A stretch of 64,000 nt of DNA from Streptomyces sp. M41(2017) (GCF_002078175.1 NZ_MWFK01000001.1:434001-498000), one strand, 5' to 3'. Numbered from the stretch's first letter, positions 37,370 to 45,514 are shown. Notes: generated by a model not told the origin, from the letters alone. A program made the numbers and translations.

Positions 37370-37776
37370 TGCCCGACCAGCCTGGCGGCCACAAGCCGAC
37401 GCGGACACCGCGGCGTACGCCAGCCAACCCGCCGCCACCGCCCCCACCCCAGAAGGCGATCGCGGAACCGGTCCGTATCGAGGACCTGGACGACGACGCA
37501 CGCCGGCCCTTCCACGGCCTGACCAACGTCGTGGTTATGGACGAGCTCGAGGTCGCCTCCGTCGCGGTGGCGATCCGGGAGCTCCACACGGCTGTGACCG
37601 AGTACATGCGGATGGCCGCTCGCGCCATCCGGCCGTTCATGGAGCAGGTCAAGCACACCCACCAGGCCCTCGTGGAAGCCGACTTGATCGATGACAAGGG
37701 CAAGGCGACCCGGCCACCGGACCGGCCAGCCTGGCAGTCCAAGTACGGCCCGCCTGCTCGCAGGAGGTCGAGGTGA
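37369..37776 (+). CDS. Hypothetical protein with Pro-rich N-terminus
   Basis: The 135-residue protein has an N-terminal proline tract, then a helical region (VASVAVAIRELHTAVTEYMR, PFMEQVKHTHQALVEADL). The fold resembles small coiled-coil phage proteins. Function is unknown. Confidence 0.6.
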   Translation: MPDQPGGHKPTRTPRRTPANPPPPPPPQKAIAEPVRIEDLDDDARRPFHGLTNVVVMDELEVASVAVAIRELHTAVTEYMRMAARAIRPFMEQVKHTHQALVEADLIDDKGKATRPPDRPAWQSKYGPPARRRSR

Positions 37777-38198
37777 TCCCTCCCGAAGCCACTGCAGGCG
37801 AGTCCCTGGCGTACGTCTCCGGTCCTGGTGGCCAGTGGCACGAGGTCGGCTACGCGACGGTCGAGCTCGTACCAGACCTCTCCCTCGGCGGCGAGCAGCA
37901 TGCAGAGGACGAGCGCGCGTTCCAGGGCTGGCCTCCCAGAGGTCTGCGCCAGTCGCTGACGGCCGTGCTGTCCGACGGCGCGCGCCGGATGTTCCGGGAC
38001 TTGGCGGAGGAGCTCCACCGTTGCCAGCGGCGCCGGGTCCGACGACTGGCCTACGAGCTGCACATCCCGATCGACGAAGCCTCCCGCTCCTTCGACGCCG
38101 TGCAGCGCGTCCTCGAGGCGAACGGAGTGGGCGACGGCTACGGCTGCCTCACCATCGCCCAACCTGTGCGCCCGCCGATCGTCTGGGAGGGACTGTGA
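37773..38198 (+). CDS. Hypothetical protein
   Basis: The 141-residue protein (GTG start overlapping the previous stop) has a basic helix ELHRCQRRRVRRLAYELHIP and an alpha/beta look. Function is unknown. Confidence 0.58.
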   Translation: MIPPEATAGESLAYVSGPGGQWHEVGYATVELVPDLSLGGEQHAEDERAFQGWPPRGLRQSLTAVLSDGARRMFRDLAEELHRCQRRRVRRLAYELHIPIDEASRSFDAVQRVLEANGVGDGYGCLTIAQPVRPPIVWEGL

Positions 38199-38596
38199 GG
38201 TTCCTGCTCTCTCGTACGGATCCGGTCCAGCAGATCGCAGCCCACCCCACGACGCTCGCCGAGCTGACCGACCTCCTACGGCAGCACGCCGCTGAACCGG
38301 ACCGGATCCCCGCCCTGAGTGGCCTCGGTCTGGGCCTGCCTCTCGTACCGGACGACACGCTCGCCCAGGGCGTCGTCCGCCTCCGCCCCACCCCACGACA
38401 CCGCCTGTTCAGACTGCACCTGCCCCACAAGGTGCTGGACGGGTGGGTGGAAGAGAACGGCCAGGCCGTCGCCGTCGAGGACGTCACGGACTGGATCACC
38501 ACCCGCGCGCCGAGCACGGACGACCTCGTCCGCGGCTACGGCGACGCACGCATCGAATGGCTCGACGAGGGCCTGCCAGCACAGCACGACCAGTAG
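38195..38596 (+). CDS. Hypothetical protein
   Basis: The 133-residue protein (VRFLLSRTDPVQQIAAHPTT) with GLGLGLPLVPDDTLAQGVV in the centre has no domain that I recognise. It is translationally coupled to the gene before it. Confidence 0.58.
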   Translation: MRFLLSRTDPVQQIAAHPTTLAELTDLLRQHAAEPDRIPALSGLGLGLPLVPDDTLAQGVVRLRPTPRHRLFRLHLPHKVLDGWVEENGQAVAVEDVTDWITTRAPSTDDLVRGYGDARIEWLDEGLPAQHDQ

Positions 38597-38613
38597 GAAG
38601 GGACGACGCGCAC

Positions 38614-39297
38614 ATGCTCTGCACCCTGTGCAAGGAACACGTCCTGCAGTACGGCACCATCTGCCCCGCCTGCACCCGCGACCTTCAAGACCGCCTCGCC
38701 AGCCTGCCCCGCCTCTGGGCATCGCTCGAGCCCTGGCTCATCCCGGCCGGACGCGGCCTCTCCCAGTACGGCGGCCGCACCGCCATGGTCGAGGCCCCGC
38801 TCCCCCTCGCCGGAGAGGTCCTCGACCTCCGCTCCGCCGGCGGAATCGTCGGCATCCTCGAGGACTGGCACGACGCCGTACGCATCAGCCGCGACCTCGA
38901 CACCCAGCCCCGCACCGGCGCCCTCGCTCACCGCGTCACCACCGCGGCGTGGGGCCTGATCCACCACATCTACTACATCGCCCTCTGGGACCAGGCCCCC
39001 GTCCTCGGCGCGGAGATCCGCGACCTGATCGACCGCATCCGCCGCGTCGCCGAACCCGAGGAAGAGCGGCCGGAGCGGACGTTGCTGGGCCGGTGCATCG
39101 CCGTCGACTTGCTCGGCACCGTGTGCGGATCGGTCCTGTACGCGGACATGAGCAAGCCGGTGCAGTGCGGCTGGTGCCTGTGCGTGTACCCGCCGGACAG
39201 CTGGCTGGCGCTGCGAGCTTTCCAGCCCGGCCGGCGCGCGGCCGACGAGGACCCGAACGAGCTCACCGACCACGGCGGGGAGATGATCGCGGCGTGA
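38614..39297 (+). CDS. Zinc-ribbon protein of an early phage operon
   Basis: The 227-residue protein has LCTLCKEHVLQYGTICPACT at the N-terminus (two CxxC pairs) and QCGWCLCVYPPDSW near residue 190 (third cluster). The middle is helical. Proteins of this architecture recur in Streptomyces phages, where they may be DNA-binding; function is unknown. Confidence 0.62.
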   Translation: MLCTLCKEHVLQYGTICPACTRDLQDRLASLPRLWASLEPWLIPAGRGLSQYGGRTAMVEAPLPLAGEVLDLRSAGGIVGILEDWHDAVRISRDLDTQPRTGALAHRVTTAAWGLIHHIYYIALWDQAPVLGAEIRDLIDRIRRVAEPEEERPERTLLGRCIAVDLLGTVCGSVLYADMSKPVQCGWCLCVYPPDSWLALRAFQPGRRAADEDPNELTDHGGEMIAA

Positions 39298-39482
39298 CCC
39301 GGGCTCAGTGGCAGGTCACGCGGCTCGTTGCGTCCGCCAGCTCGGCGACAGCCACGGCGGTGAGCATGCTGTGGCTGCGTGAGCAGGGCGAGTTGGGGCG
39401 CTCCCTGGTCGCGCTGTTCGGGCTCGTCGCCTGCGTCACGTTCGTGGTCTGGTTCGTACGGCGCAGGAGAGGCGCGGCGTAG
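39294..39482 (+). CDS. 62-residue single-TM protein
   Basis: The GTG start overlaps the preceding stop (GTGA). One clear TM helix (LVALFGLVACVTFVVWFV) is followed by RRRRG. It is the last gene of the long early operon. A strong terminator follows 18 bp later. Confidence 0.6.
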   Translation: MTRAQWQVTRLVASASSATATAVSMLWLREQGELGRSLVALFGLVACVTFVVWFVRRRRGAA

Positions 39483-39500
39483 CGTGGTCGCGACACGTCG

Positions 39501-39539
39501 GAGCCCCGCCACCCCACGTCGACTGGGGTGGCGGGGCTC
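39501..39539. terminator. Strong bidirectional terminator
   Basis: A perfect 15-bp stem (GAGCCCCGCCACCCC and its complement) with a 9-nt loop sits between convergent genes ending at 39482 and 39553. Confidence 0.88.
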
Positions 39540-39552
39540 TGGTGCGTCTTGG

Positions 39553-39774
39553 CTACTCGGCGTCGTCCTTCTTTGCGCCGCGCCGGCGGGTGAGGACGAA
39601 TCGAACGGCGAGCTCGTACGGCAGGGTTCTGGCGTTCGAGGACTTGCCGTACATGTCCTCTCGGACGGTCCAGTCGGGGTGAGTGCGTGCCGCCTTCCGC
39701 AGTCCCTCCGCCGTCATCCTGCGGACATGGCCGTCGGCGACAAGCCGGGCTGCGGCCTGCTCAAACGTCAGCAT
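39553..39774 (-). CDS. Small putative regulator, divergent gene
   Basis: The 73-residue protein (MLTFEQAAARLVADGHVRRM) has a possible short HTH (MTAEGLRKAARTHPDWTV). GGGAGG stands 6 nt before ATG 39774; an ATG at 39813 gives a longer form. It is the only leftward gene in the early/middle region. It lies beside a 21-bp perfect palindrome, so it may repress the operon on the other side. Confidence 0.6.
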   Translation of the reverse strand: MLTFEQAAARLVADGHVRRMTAEGLRKAARTHPDWTVREDMYGKSSNARTLPYELAVRFVLTRRRGAKKDDAE

Positions 39775-39830
39775 CGTGTACCTCCCGTCTGGCTCCGCCT
39801 GCTCCTCTGGCATGCCCCCATCCTCTCCAA

Positions 39831-39851
39831 AAGTTGCGAGTCTCGCAACTT
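39831..39851. promoter_or_regulatory. 21-bp perfect palindromic operator
   Basis: AAGTTGCGAG-T-CTCGCAACTT is symmetric about its centre. It covers TTGCGA (39834-39839), the -35 of a right-going promoter with TACGTT at 39857-39862 (17-bp spacer). It also lies upstream of the leftward small gene. Confidence 0.72.
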
Positions 39852-39888
39852 TCCTCTACGTTGGACAACGCACAAAGCCCCGGCCGCT

Positions 39889-39980
39889 TGGTGACACACG
39901 CGGTCGGGGCTGCACGAGGACGGGGCCCGGTGGTGACACACCGAGCCCCGCCTCACCCCCGATCCGGTGGTGACACACCA
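39889..39980. repeat. Three GGTGACACACC direct repeats
   Basis: Copies start at 39890 (last base G), 39932 and 39969, with 42- and 37-bp steps. Each full copy is itself a dyad (GGTG-ACA-CACC). They lie in the leader between the promoter and the gene at 40022, and are likely protein-binding sites. Confidence 0.65.
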
Positions 39981-40021
39981 GGCCGGGACAGCCATCCACC
40001 TGCTTCACCAGGAGGACGACC

Positions 40022-40330
40022 TTGCCGAACCTTACCCACCCGGCACTACAGACGGCAGTCACGCCGCCTGCAGCCCTCGACCCGCCCTACGCCGCGCAGA
40101 TCCTCACCGTCACGGCCTGGGCCCTCGAGCTCGCACCCACGAACCAGCTCACCGAGGCCGGCCTCGACGACGCATTCCGTACCGCGGTCGCCGGCATCGT
40201 CGGCCACCTGCCGGCCGTCGTCGCCGAGACCGCCACGCTGAACGCCCGCGCCTACCTCGAGCCGCTCACCGACATCACCCGCGCCGAGTACGCCCTGCGC
40301 CTGCGCTCCACCGGCAGGGAGCTGGGATGA
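40022..40330 (+). CDS. Hypothetical protein
   Basis: The 102-residue protein uses a TTG start with an excellent AGGAGG upstream. It is largely helical (AAQILTVTAWALELAPTNQL). It is the first gene after the palindrome/triple-repeat control region, so it and the next two genes form a separately controlled unit. Confidence 0.62.
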   Translation: MPNLTHPALQTAVTPPAALDPPYAAQILTVTAWALELAPTNQLTEAGLDDAFRTAVAGIVGHLPAVVAETATLNARAYLEPLTDITRAEYALRLRSTGRELG

Positions 40331-40587
40331 GCGAGCGATACGGCCTCCCGGCGTCCCACAACCGGGAGTTACTCCACCGCATGCTCGACGAGATCGCGGA
40401 CCGCCTCGAGGCGAACAGGCCCGACAACCCGTTCACCGCCACGAGCCGGATCGCGATCATCCAGGCGACGACCATGGACCCGCGGCTCGGCCGTGCCCTG
40501 CGCGAGCAGGCGCCCGACGTCACCCGCGAGATGACCCGTCGCCAGTACGCCGCCCAGCTCCGCGAAATCACCGGCGGTGCGGCATGA
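40327..40587 (+). CDS. Hypothetical protein
   Basis: The 86-residue helical protein (LLHRMLDEIADRLEANRPDN) is linked to both neighbours through ATGA overlaps. Function is unknown. Confidence 0.6.
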   Translation: MSERYGLPASHNRELLHRMLDEIADRLEANRPDNPFTATSRIAIIQATTMDPRLGRALREQAPDVTREMTRRQYAAQLREITGGAA

Positions 40588-40754
40588 GCGACAGCGCCAA
40601 GCAGTCCGTACCCGTCGCCCTGCAGCCCGCCACGCCCGAGGCCTGCGCCGCCGACTACGCGGCGCGCGACCAGTCCGGTCAGGCCGCTACCCAGCAGGGC
40701 TGCGTATCCGCTTCAGCGCAGGACGGCGTTCCCCGCACCGCCGGCGGACGCTGA
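40584..40754 (+). CDS. 56-residue hypothetical protein
   Basis: ATG 40584 overlaps the stop of the gene before (ATGA). The frame reads MSDSAKQSVPVALQPATPEA and ends TAGGR. Too short to classify, but the overlap mirrors all other genes here. A hairpin follows 13 bp later. Confidence 0.5.
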   Translation: MSDSAKQSVPVALQPATPEACAADYAARDQSGQAATQQGCVSASAQDGVPRTAGGR

Positions 40755-40767
40755 CCCACCCCTGATC

Positions 40768-40803
40768 GCAGGGCCCCACGCCCGCCCCCGCGCGGGGCCC
40801 TGC
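40768..40803. terminator. Hairpin terminator before the membrane module
   Basis: GCAGGGCCCC and GGGGCCCTGC pair, followed by CTGTCTTT. It separates the three-gene unit from the membrane/NERD genes. Confidence 0.7.
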
Positions 40804-40820
40804 CTGTCTTTGGAGCCCAC

Positions 40821-42437
40821 GTGTCCTTGGACCAGCCCCTGTCGTGGGCGGTCAGCCACCCCTGGCCGGCCGCTGCCACCATCGGCGTCCTCGTCATCAC
40901 CCTCGCCGCCCTGTGCACCATCGTCGTCCACAAGACGAGCGGGGCCGTCCTCACCGCGGGCATCGGCGCCCTCGTCTGCACCGCGTACGGCGGCGACACC
41001 AGCTGGGCCTTCGCCGAGCACCGCCTCCACATGACCGACACCAGCGAACGCGCCGTCATGTTCGCCGCGGGCGAGGTTGCGCTCATCGCCTGCGCCATCA
41101 TGGCCCGCGCCAACAAACAGGCCACGGCCGCCGACGACAAGGCCGGCACGCCCGGCGTGCCCGGCGTCCTCGTCTGGATCATCACCGGCGTCCAGGTGAT
41201 CCCCGCCTTCGCCGAGTCCGGATTCTGGGCGGGTATCGTCCGCGCCACGATCGGCCCCGTCATGGGCGGCCTGCTCTGGCACCTCGCCATGGGCCTCGAG
41301 ATCCGCGTCGCCAAGCCCGAGGCACTGTCCACCGGGCTGCCCGCACAGATCGGCGCCGAGCTCCGCCAGCGGCTCCTCTCCTACCTCGGCCTCGCCGACC
41401 GCGGCCGCACCGCCATCGACATCAGCCGCGACCGCGCCATGGCCCGCGCCGTACGCCTCGCCGCACGCCGGCACCGCGGCTGGTGGGGACGCGCCGCCCT
41501 CAAAGCCAGCGTCGCCCGCTCTGGTGCCGCAATCGACGGCAGCCGTCGCCACGCACTCCTGCAGCAAGTCGCCGCCCGGCGCACCGCCGGCGAGCTCGCG
41601 ACCGTACCCGTCACCTCGCCCTGGGTCCTGCAGCCCGCGCTGGAGCCGCACCCCGCCACCGCACTCGGCGTCACCGGAGCCGAGCTGCGCCGGATGCACC
41701 CGATGGATGCGATCCAGGCCGTCCACGATGCGCACCCGGAGGTAACCCCGGCGGAGCTCGCCGCACTCACGACCGAGTACGGCGTGTCCGTCACCGAGGG
41801 CCTGGTCCGTATCGCCCTGCACCCCTCGGCTGCGGCTGCAGCGGCGGATGCGCAGCCACCCATCCTCGCCGTGCAGCCGGAGCCGCCCACGGCTGCACTC
41901 GAGCCCGCCCCGCCCGTCGTGCAACCCGGCACGGACGAGGCCGCGTTCGATTCCGCAGCCGCATCCGCAATCGCCCTGACCAAGTCCGTCGACACCGCTG
42001 CGCAGCCGCAGCCGGATGCGGGCGGAGAAACCGACAGTGCGGATGCGGCAGCGCAGTCCGGCCGCGTCCTCATCCTGGACCTGGCCCCGACGCAGCAGCC
42101 ACACCCGGACGTGTGCGCGCCCGCCGACCCGGCTGCGCAACCGACTGCACCGCAGGCCACCCCGGCTGCACCGCCCGTGCAGCCGCCCGCACCTGAGCCC
42201 GTTGCGCAGCCGCCCGTGCAGCTGCGCGTCCCGGCTGCGGATGCGCAACTCCTCGAACACGCCCTCGCCCTGAACGAGAAGTCCCTTGCCGAGGACCGCA
42301 GACGTGCGCCGCTGCGCCTGCTGCAGACCGAACTCGGGATCGGCCAGCGCCGCGCCCAGCGCATCCAGGCGCAGCTCCCCGACACCCTCCCGGATGCGGC
42401 TGCGCAGCCGCCCGCAGCGAAGGAAGCCCACCGATGA
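40821..42437 (+). CDS. Multi-TM protein with C-terminal HTH-like segment (Spd/DUF2637-like)
   Basis: The 538-residue protein has about four TM helices in its first 150 residues (AATIGVLVITLAALCTIVV, SGAVLTAGIGALVCTAYGG, AVMFAAGEVALIACAIMAR, VPGVLVWIITGVQVIPAFAE). A basic cytoplasmic region and a long Ala/Gln/Pro-rich tract (about 335-460) follow. The C-terminus RRAPLRLLQTELGIGQRRAQ resembles an HTH. This layout recalls the Spd/DUF2637 proteins of Streptomyces conjugative plasmids and ICEs, which spread DNA between hyphal compartments. Starts at GTG after GGAG. Confidence 0.6.
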   Translation: MSLDQPLSWAVSHPWPAAATIGVLVITLAALCTIVVHKTSGAVLTAGIGALVCTAYGGDTSWAFAEHRLHMTDTSERAVMFAAGEVALIACAIMARANKQATAADDKAGTPGVPGVLVWIITGVQVIPAFAESGFWAGIVRATIGPVMGGLLWHLAMGLEIRVAKPEALSTGLPAQIGAELRQRLLSYLGLADRGRTAIDISRDRAMARAVRLAARRHRGWWGRAALKASVARSGAAIDGSRRHALLQQVAARRTAGELATVPVTSPWVLQPALEPHPATALGVTGAELRRMHPMDAIQAVHDAHPEVTPAELAALTTEYGVSVTEGLVRIALHPSAAAAAADAQPPILAVQPEPPTAALEPAPPVVQPGTDEAAFDSAAASAIALTKSVDTAAQPQPDAGGETDSADAAAQSGRVLILDLAPTQQPHPDVCAPADPAAQPTAPQATPAAPPVQPPAPEPVAQPPVQLRVPAADAQLLEHALALNEKSLAEDRRRAPLRLLQTELGIGQRRAQRIQAQLPDTLPDAAAQPPAAKEAHR

Positions 42438-43760
42438 CCGGCCTCGTCCACACCCTGCTGCTCGCCGCCCTACTCGCGTTCCTCGCCTCCCGCCTTGGCG
42501 TGTGGGTGCGCATCCGCAGCTGGCTGCGCACCCGCCACACCGGCGCGGGCGCATCCGCAGCCGCCCGCGCCCGCCAGTTGCGCACCCCCGCCGTACGGAT
42601 CGCGGGCCTGCTCAACATCCCCACCCAGCGCGGCCGCCAGGCCCAACGCTGGGAGGCCGGCGCTGCAGGGGAGCGCCGCACCGCCGAACGGCTGCGCACC
42701 CTCGAGCGCGAAGGCTGGACCGTCCTCCACGACCGAGCCCTGCCCCGCAGCCGCGCGAACCTCGACCACCTCGTCATCAGCCCCACCGGCCGCGTCTACC
42801 TGCCCGACACCAAGCGGTACTCGTCCCAGTGGCCGCTCACCGTGGCCAACGGCCGCCTGTACCACGGCGACCGCGACGTCACCCAGCGCCTGGACGGTCT
42901 CTACTACGAGACCCGGGAGACGGCCAGCATCCTGGGCGTCCCCGTCATGCCGTTGGTCGTGATGGACGGACCGCCGATGCCCGAGAACGGCCTCTCGCTC
43001 GACGGGCTGCGCATCATCCCGGCCCACCGGCTGCGCGAGGAGCTCCGCGCCGTCGACCGCGCGTGCAGCCTCCCGCACCGGTCGCCTTCCGCTCTCGCCC
43101 ACACTGCCCGCCGCGAGCTGCCCGCGTACACGCAAGGAGCACGCCGATGACGACCCCAGATCAGGATGAGATGCGCATCCGCAGCATCCTCCACACGATC
43201 GCTGGCGGCCCCGACGCTGCAGTCGCACCCACGGATCCGGTCACGGCTGCAGCTGCTGCAGCCGTCGCGCAGCCGCAGCACAACCCCGCGCCCGCAGCCG
43301 ACTGGTGGGACGACCTCTACGCGGACGACGCGCAGCCCGCAGCCCGTGCGCAGGATGCGCAGCCTGCAGCCGACGCAGGGGATGCGCAGCCGCGCGGCCG
43401 CCGACGGATGCGCATCCCGCCGTGGTGGTCCGGTCAGTCCGCCGACCTCAGCGCACCCACCCCCGAGCCCGGCGAGGACGACGACGGCAGCGAACTCCCC
43501 GAGGACGCCGAGGCCGACGACGAGGACCAGGACCAGGACGAGGCGGCTGCGCAGCCCGACGGACCAGACGCGGATGCGGATGCGCAGCCCGTCAGGAAGC
43601 CGGGGCCGGCGCGGCCCAAGCGGCGGCGCCCGGCTGCGCGCTCGCGCACTCGCAGCCGGAGGCAGAGCGCGGATGCGCCGCGCGCACTCGTCGACTCACC
43701 GCCGACGCGCCGCTCGCTCCTCGACGCATACGACGCCATCCCGCCGCGCATCCGTTGGCT
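41700..43760. repeat. Dispersed GGATGCG motif cluster
   Basis: Around 17 copies of GGATGCG(C/G) or its complement CGCATCC occur across three genes and in both orientations. Examples lie near 41846, 42013, 42040, 42239, 42391, 42510, 42549, 43170, 43354, 43379, 43406 and 43571-43586. They use GAT and GCG codons otherwise uncommon here. Confidence 0.55.
42434..43150 (+). CDS. Membrane-anchored NERD-domain nuclease-like protein
   Basis: The 238-residue protein has an N-terminal TM helix (VHTLLLAALLAFLASRLGVW) and a NERD domain from about residue 75. The family signatures are AGAAGERRTAERL, ANLDHLVISPTGRVYL and PDTKRYSSQW, which carry the Glu, Asp and D-x-K residues of the endonuclease-like fold. 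NERD proteins are predicted DNA-processing nucleases found on plasmids and chromosomes. ATGA overlaps join it to both neighbours in the membrane module. Confidence 0.8.
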   Translation: MTGLVHTLLLAALLAFLASRLGVWVRIRSWLRTRHTGAGASAAARARQLRTPAVRIAGLLNIPTQRGRQAQRWEAGAAGERRTAERLRTLEREGWTVLHDRALPRSRANLDHLVISPTGRVYLPDTKRYSSQWPLTVANGRLYHGDRDVTQRLDGLYYETRETASILGVPVMPLVVMDGPPMPENGLSLDGLRIIPAHRLREELRAVDRACSLPHRSPSALAHTARRELPAYTQGARR

Positions 43761-44031
43761 GGCCGTCCACCTCAGTGCAGCCGCAGCCGGATACGCACTC
43801 GGCTGGGTCAACTGGGCCACCCGCAGCACCGCGTGGATCGCCGACCACGGCGCACTCACGCCGACCGCCCTGTTCCTGTACGGCGTGGCTGTCCTCTGCG
43901 AGTGCCTGCGCTACCGCACCCGCAGCTGGCGCCTACTCGCCCGTTGGTGCTGCGCGGTCCCTATCGCCTCGATCGTCATCGGCGCCGCTTTGTACGGCAC
44001 GGACTGGATGGAACTGGAGCTCCCGCTGTGA
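43147..44031 (+). CDS. Low-complexity protein with C-terminal TM helices
   Basis: The 294-residue protein starts with Ala/Asp/Gln-rich low complexity. It has a very acidic tract (EADDEDQDQDEAA), a basic Arg-rich tract (RRRPAARSRTRSRR), and then about three TM helices (WLAVHLSAAAAGYALGWVNW, LTPTALFLYGVAVLCECL, CCAVPIASIVIGAALYG). Function is unknown; it fits a membrane complex with its neighbours. Confidence 0.6.
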   Translation: MTTPDQDEMRIRSILHTIAGGPDAAVAPTDPVTAAAAAAVAQPQHNPAPAADWWDDLYADDAQPAARAQDAQPAADAGDAQPRGRRRMRIPPWWSGQSADLSAPTPEPGEDDDGSELPEDAEADDEDQDQDEAAAQPDGPDADADAQPVRKPGPARPKRRRPAARSRTRSRRQSADAPRALVDSPPTRRSLLDAYDAIPPRIRWLAVHLSAAAAGYALGWVNWATRSTAWIADHGALTPTALFLYGVAVLCECLRYRTRSWRLLARWCCAVPIASIVIGAALYGTDWMELELPL

Positions 44032-44429
44032 ACGTGTTCGGCAACCTGGGCACGGCCGGCGTGGCCGCAGCCCTCACCGCCCTGATGCTGTTCGGCATCC
44101 CGGGCGGCGGCAAGCTCAAGCCGCTCGGCTGGTGGACCACGGTCCTCGTCGCCATGATCGCGGGCAGCGCCTACAAGGCCGCGGGCGGCATGTGGAAGAT
44201 CGTTCCAGACTTCATCGGCAGCCTGATCGACTTCACACAGGGGTTCGTCAAGGGCATCACCATGCCCGCCATCGCACTGTGCCTCCTGATCTTCATGCTG
44301 TTCAAGAAGCTGTCGACCAAGCAGGTCGGCGTGACCGCGCTGATCTTCTTCTACGTCGCCTCAGGGGCCGGCGGGAACTGGTCCATCATCGCGGACGCCA
44401 TCGAGAATGCCCGGACGAACCTCCAGTGA
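44028..44429 (+). CDS. Small multi-TM protein
   Basis: The 133-residue protein has about four TM helices (GVAAALTALMLFGIPGGG, WTTVLVAMIAGSAYKAAGG, GITMPAIALCLLIFMLF, VGVTALIFFYVASGAGG). The GTG start overlaps the previous stop. It resembles short membrane proteins in Streptomyces plasmid/ICE transfer clusters. Function is unknown. Confidence 0.6.
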   Translation: MNVFGNLGTAGVAAALTALMLFGIPGGGKLKPLGWWTTVLVAMIAGSAYKAAGGMWKIVPDFIGSLIDFTQGFVKGITMPAIALCLLIFMLFKKLSTKQVGVTALIFFYVASGAGGNWSIIADAIENARTNLQ

Positions 44430-45148
44430 GCCACTTCAGCCTGCGCAAGCAGACCACCGACCCGGAGCCCGCGGCCACCGAGGAGCTCGAGGACACCGAG
44501 GCCGTCGAGGAGGAGCCCGTAGACGAGCCGGCTGCGGGCAAGAGCGGCAAGAAGACAGCCGAAATCCCTTCGCTGCCACGCGCCGTGTTCATCGCGGTCC
44601 GCGACTGGCTGACCTGGTGCAGCAGCCTCATCGGCACCACAGCCACCTACGTCGGGCACGTCGTCGCCGTCTGGGCCTGCGCCTACTACGACAGCCTCTG
44701 GATCCTCTACGGCGTGACGATCGGCCTGACCTTCGCCGTCGGCGCGTTCCTCCCCGCCGCCTCCGTCGACCGGACGGTCACCCGCCTGGAGCAGCTCCGC
44801 AACCGCCCGGCCAAGGCTCCGGCACAACCCACTAGGACCCCGGCGCAACCGGCTGCCGCGCCCCCCGACACGGCTCCCGTCGACCCCCTGATCGACCTCC
44901 TGTGGAGGCTCATCGGGGATGCCCCCGGAGTGCACCTCAAGACCCTCACGGAGACCCTCGCCGCCACCCAGCAGGGGAGCGGTGAAGCGCCCTCCCGGGC
45001 GGCCGTCGAGGCCGCCCTCAGCGCCCGCCACATCACCCTGCGCCCGTCCGTCCGGGACACCCGGGACAAGGTCAACCGCGGGGTCCACCGGGACGACCTG
45101 AAAGCCGCTCTCCTACCCCCTGCTCCGGCCGCGCCCCCGGGCCCGTAG
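44426..45148 (+). CDS. Membrane protein with acidic N-terminus and C-terminal wHTH-like domain
   Basis: The 240-residue protein has an acidic N-terminal tail (EELEDTEAVEEEPVDEP), two or three TM helices (VGHVVAVWACAYYDSLWILY, GVTIGLTFAVGAFLPAA), and a Pro-rich linker. Its C-terminal domain IGDAPGVHLKTLTETLAATQ with RDKVNRGVHRDDL I recall from membrane proteins of actinomycete integrative elements. It completes the five-gene module. Confidence 0.6.
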   Translation: MSHFSLRKQTTDPEPAATEELEDTEAVEEEPVDEPAAGKSGKKTAEIPSLPRAVFIAVRDWLTWCSSLIGTTATYVGHVVAVWACAYYDSLWILYGVTIGLTFAVGAFLPAASVDRTVTRLEQLRNRPAKAPAQPTRTPAQPAAAPPDTAPVDPLIDLLWRLIGDAPGVHLKTLTETLAATQQGSGEAPSRAAVEAALSARHITLRPSVRDTRDKVNRGVHRDDLKAALLPPAPAAPPGP

Positions 45149-45222
45149 CAAACCCCGTAGCAACGCCCTGAGCTGCGTTGTAGCAGCCACCGCTACAGCC
45201 GTAGCAACCCGTAGTAGCAGCC
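45146..45222. repeat. GTAGCA direct repeats
   Basis: Five GTAGCA(A/G) hexamers and a GCTAC complement lie in 77 bp between the membrane module and the next gene. They may be protein-binding sites or part of a promoter; no hairpin is dominant. Confidence 0.5.
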
Positions 45223-45245
45223 CCCCGACCCCCTCGGAGCCCCCG

Positions 45246-45494
45246 ATGCCGCACCGCTACACCTGCCACCAGTGCCGCACCGTCGCCCCCCGCAGACGTG
45301 CCCACATCGAGGACGCCGAGGACGACCAGCAGGCCCACCGCGACGCCGCCCACGGCGGCCACGCACCCATCGACGGCGACGGCATCCGCCGCGTCCACAG
45401 CGACCGCCGCGGCGACAGCATCCTGCCCCGCCACACCCTCGCCGCCGCCCTCGTACTCCTCGCCCTGGTCCTCGCCAACTGCTGGGGCCGCTGA
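45246..45494 (+). CDS. Small zinc-ribbon/TM protein
   Basis: The 82-residue protein has YTCHQCRTVAPRRRAH at the N-terminus (one CxxC and His) and a C-terminal TM helix (LAAALVLLALVLANCWG). Function is unknown. Confidence 0.58.
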   Translation: MPHRYTCHQCRTVAPRRRAHIEDAEDDQQAHRDAAHGGHAPIDGDGIRRVHSDRRGDSILPRHTLAAALVLLALVLANCWGR

Positions 45495-45514
45495 CCACCA
45501 GAACGGAGACCGCC

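Noticed and set aside
39889..39980. CRISPR-like array
   Set aside because: Only three 11-bp dyad repeats with unequal spacing and no cas gene; operator sites are more likely.
40821..45148. A full conjugation (TraB/FtsK) system
   Set aside because: No ATPase with Walker motifs is encoded in the module or elsewhere in the early region of this window.
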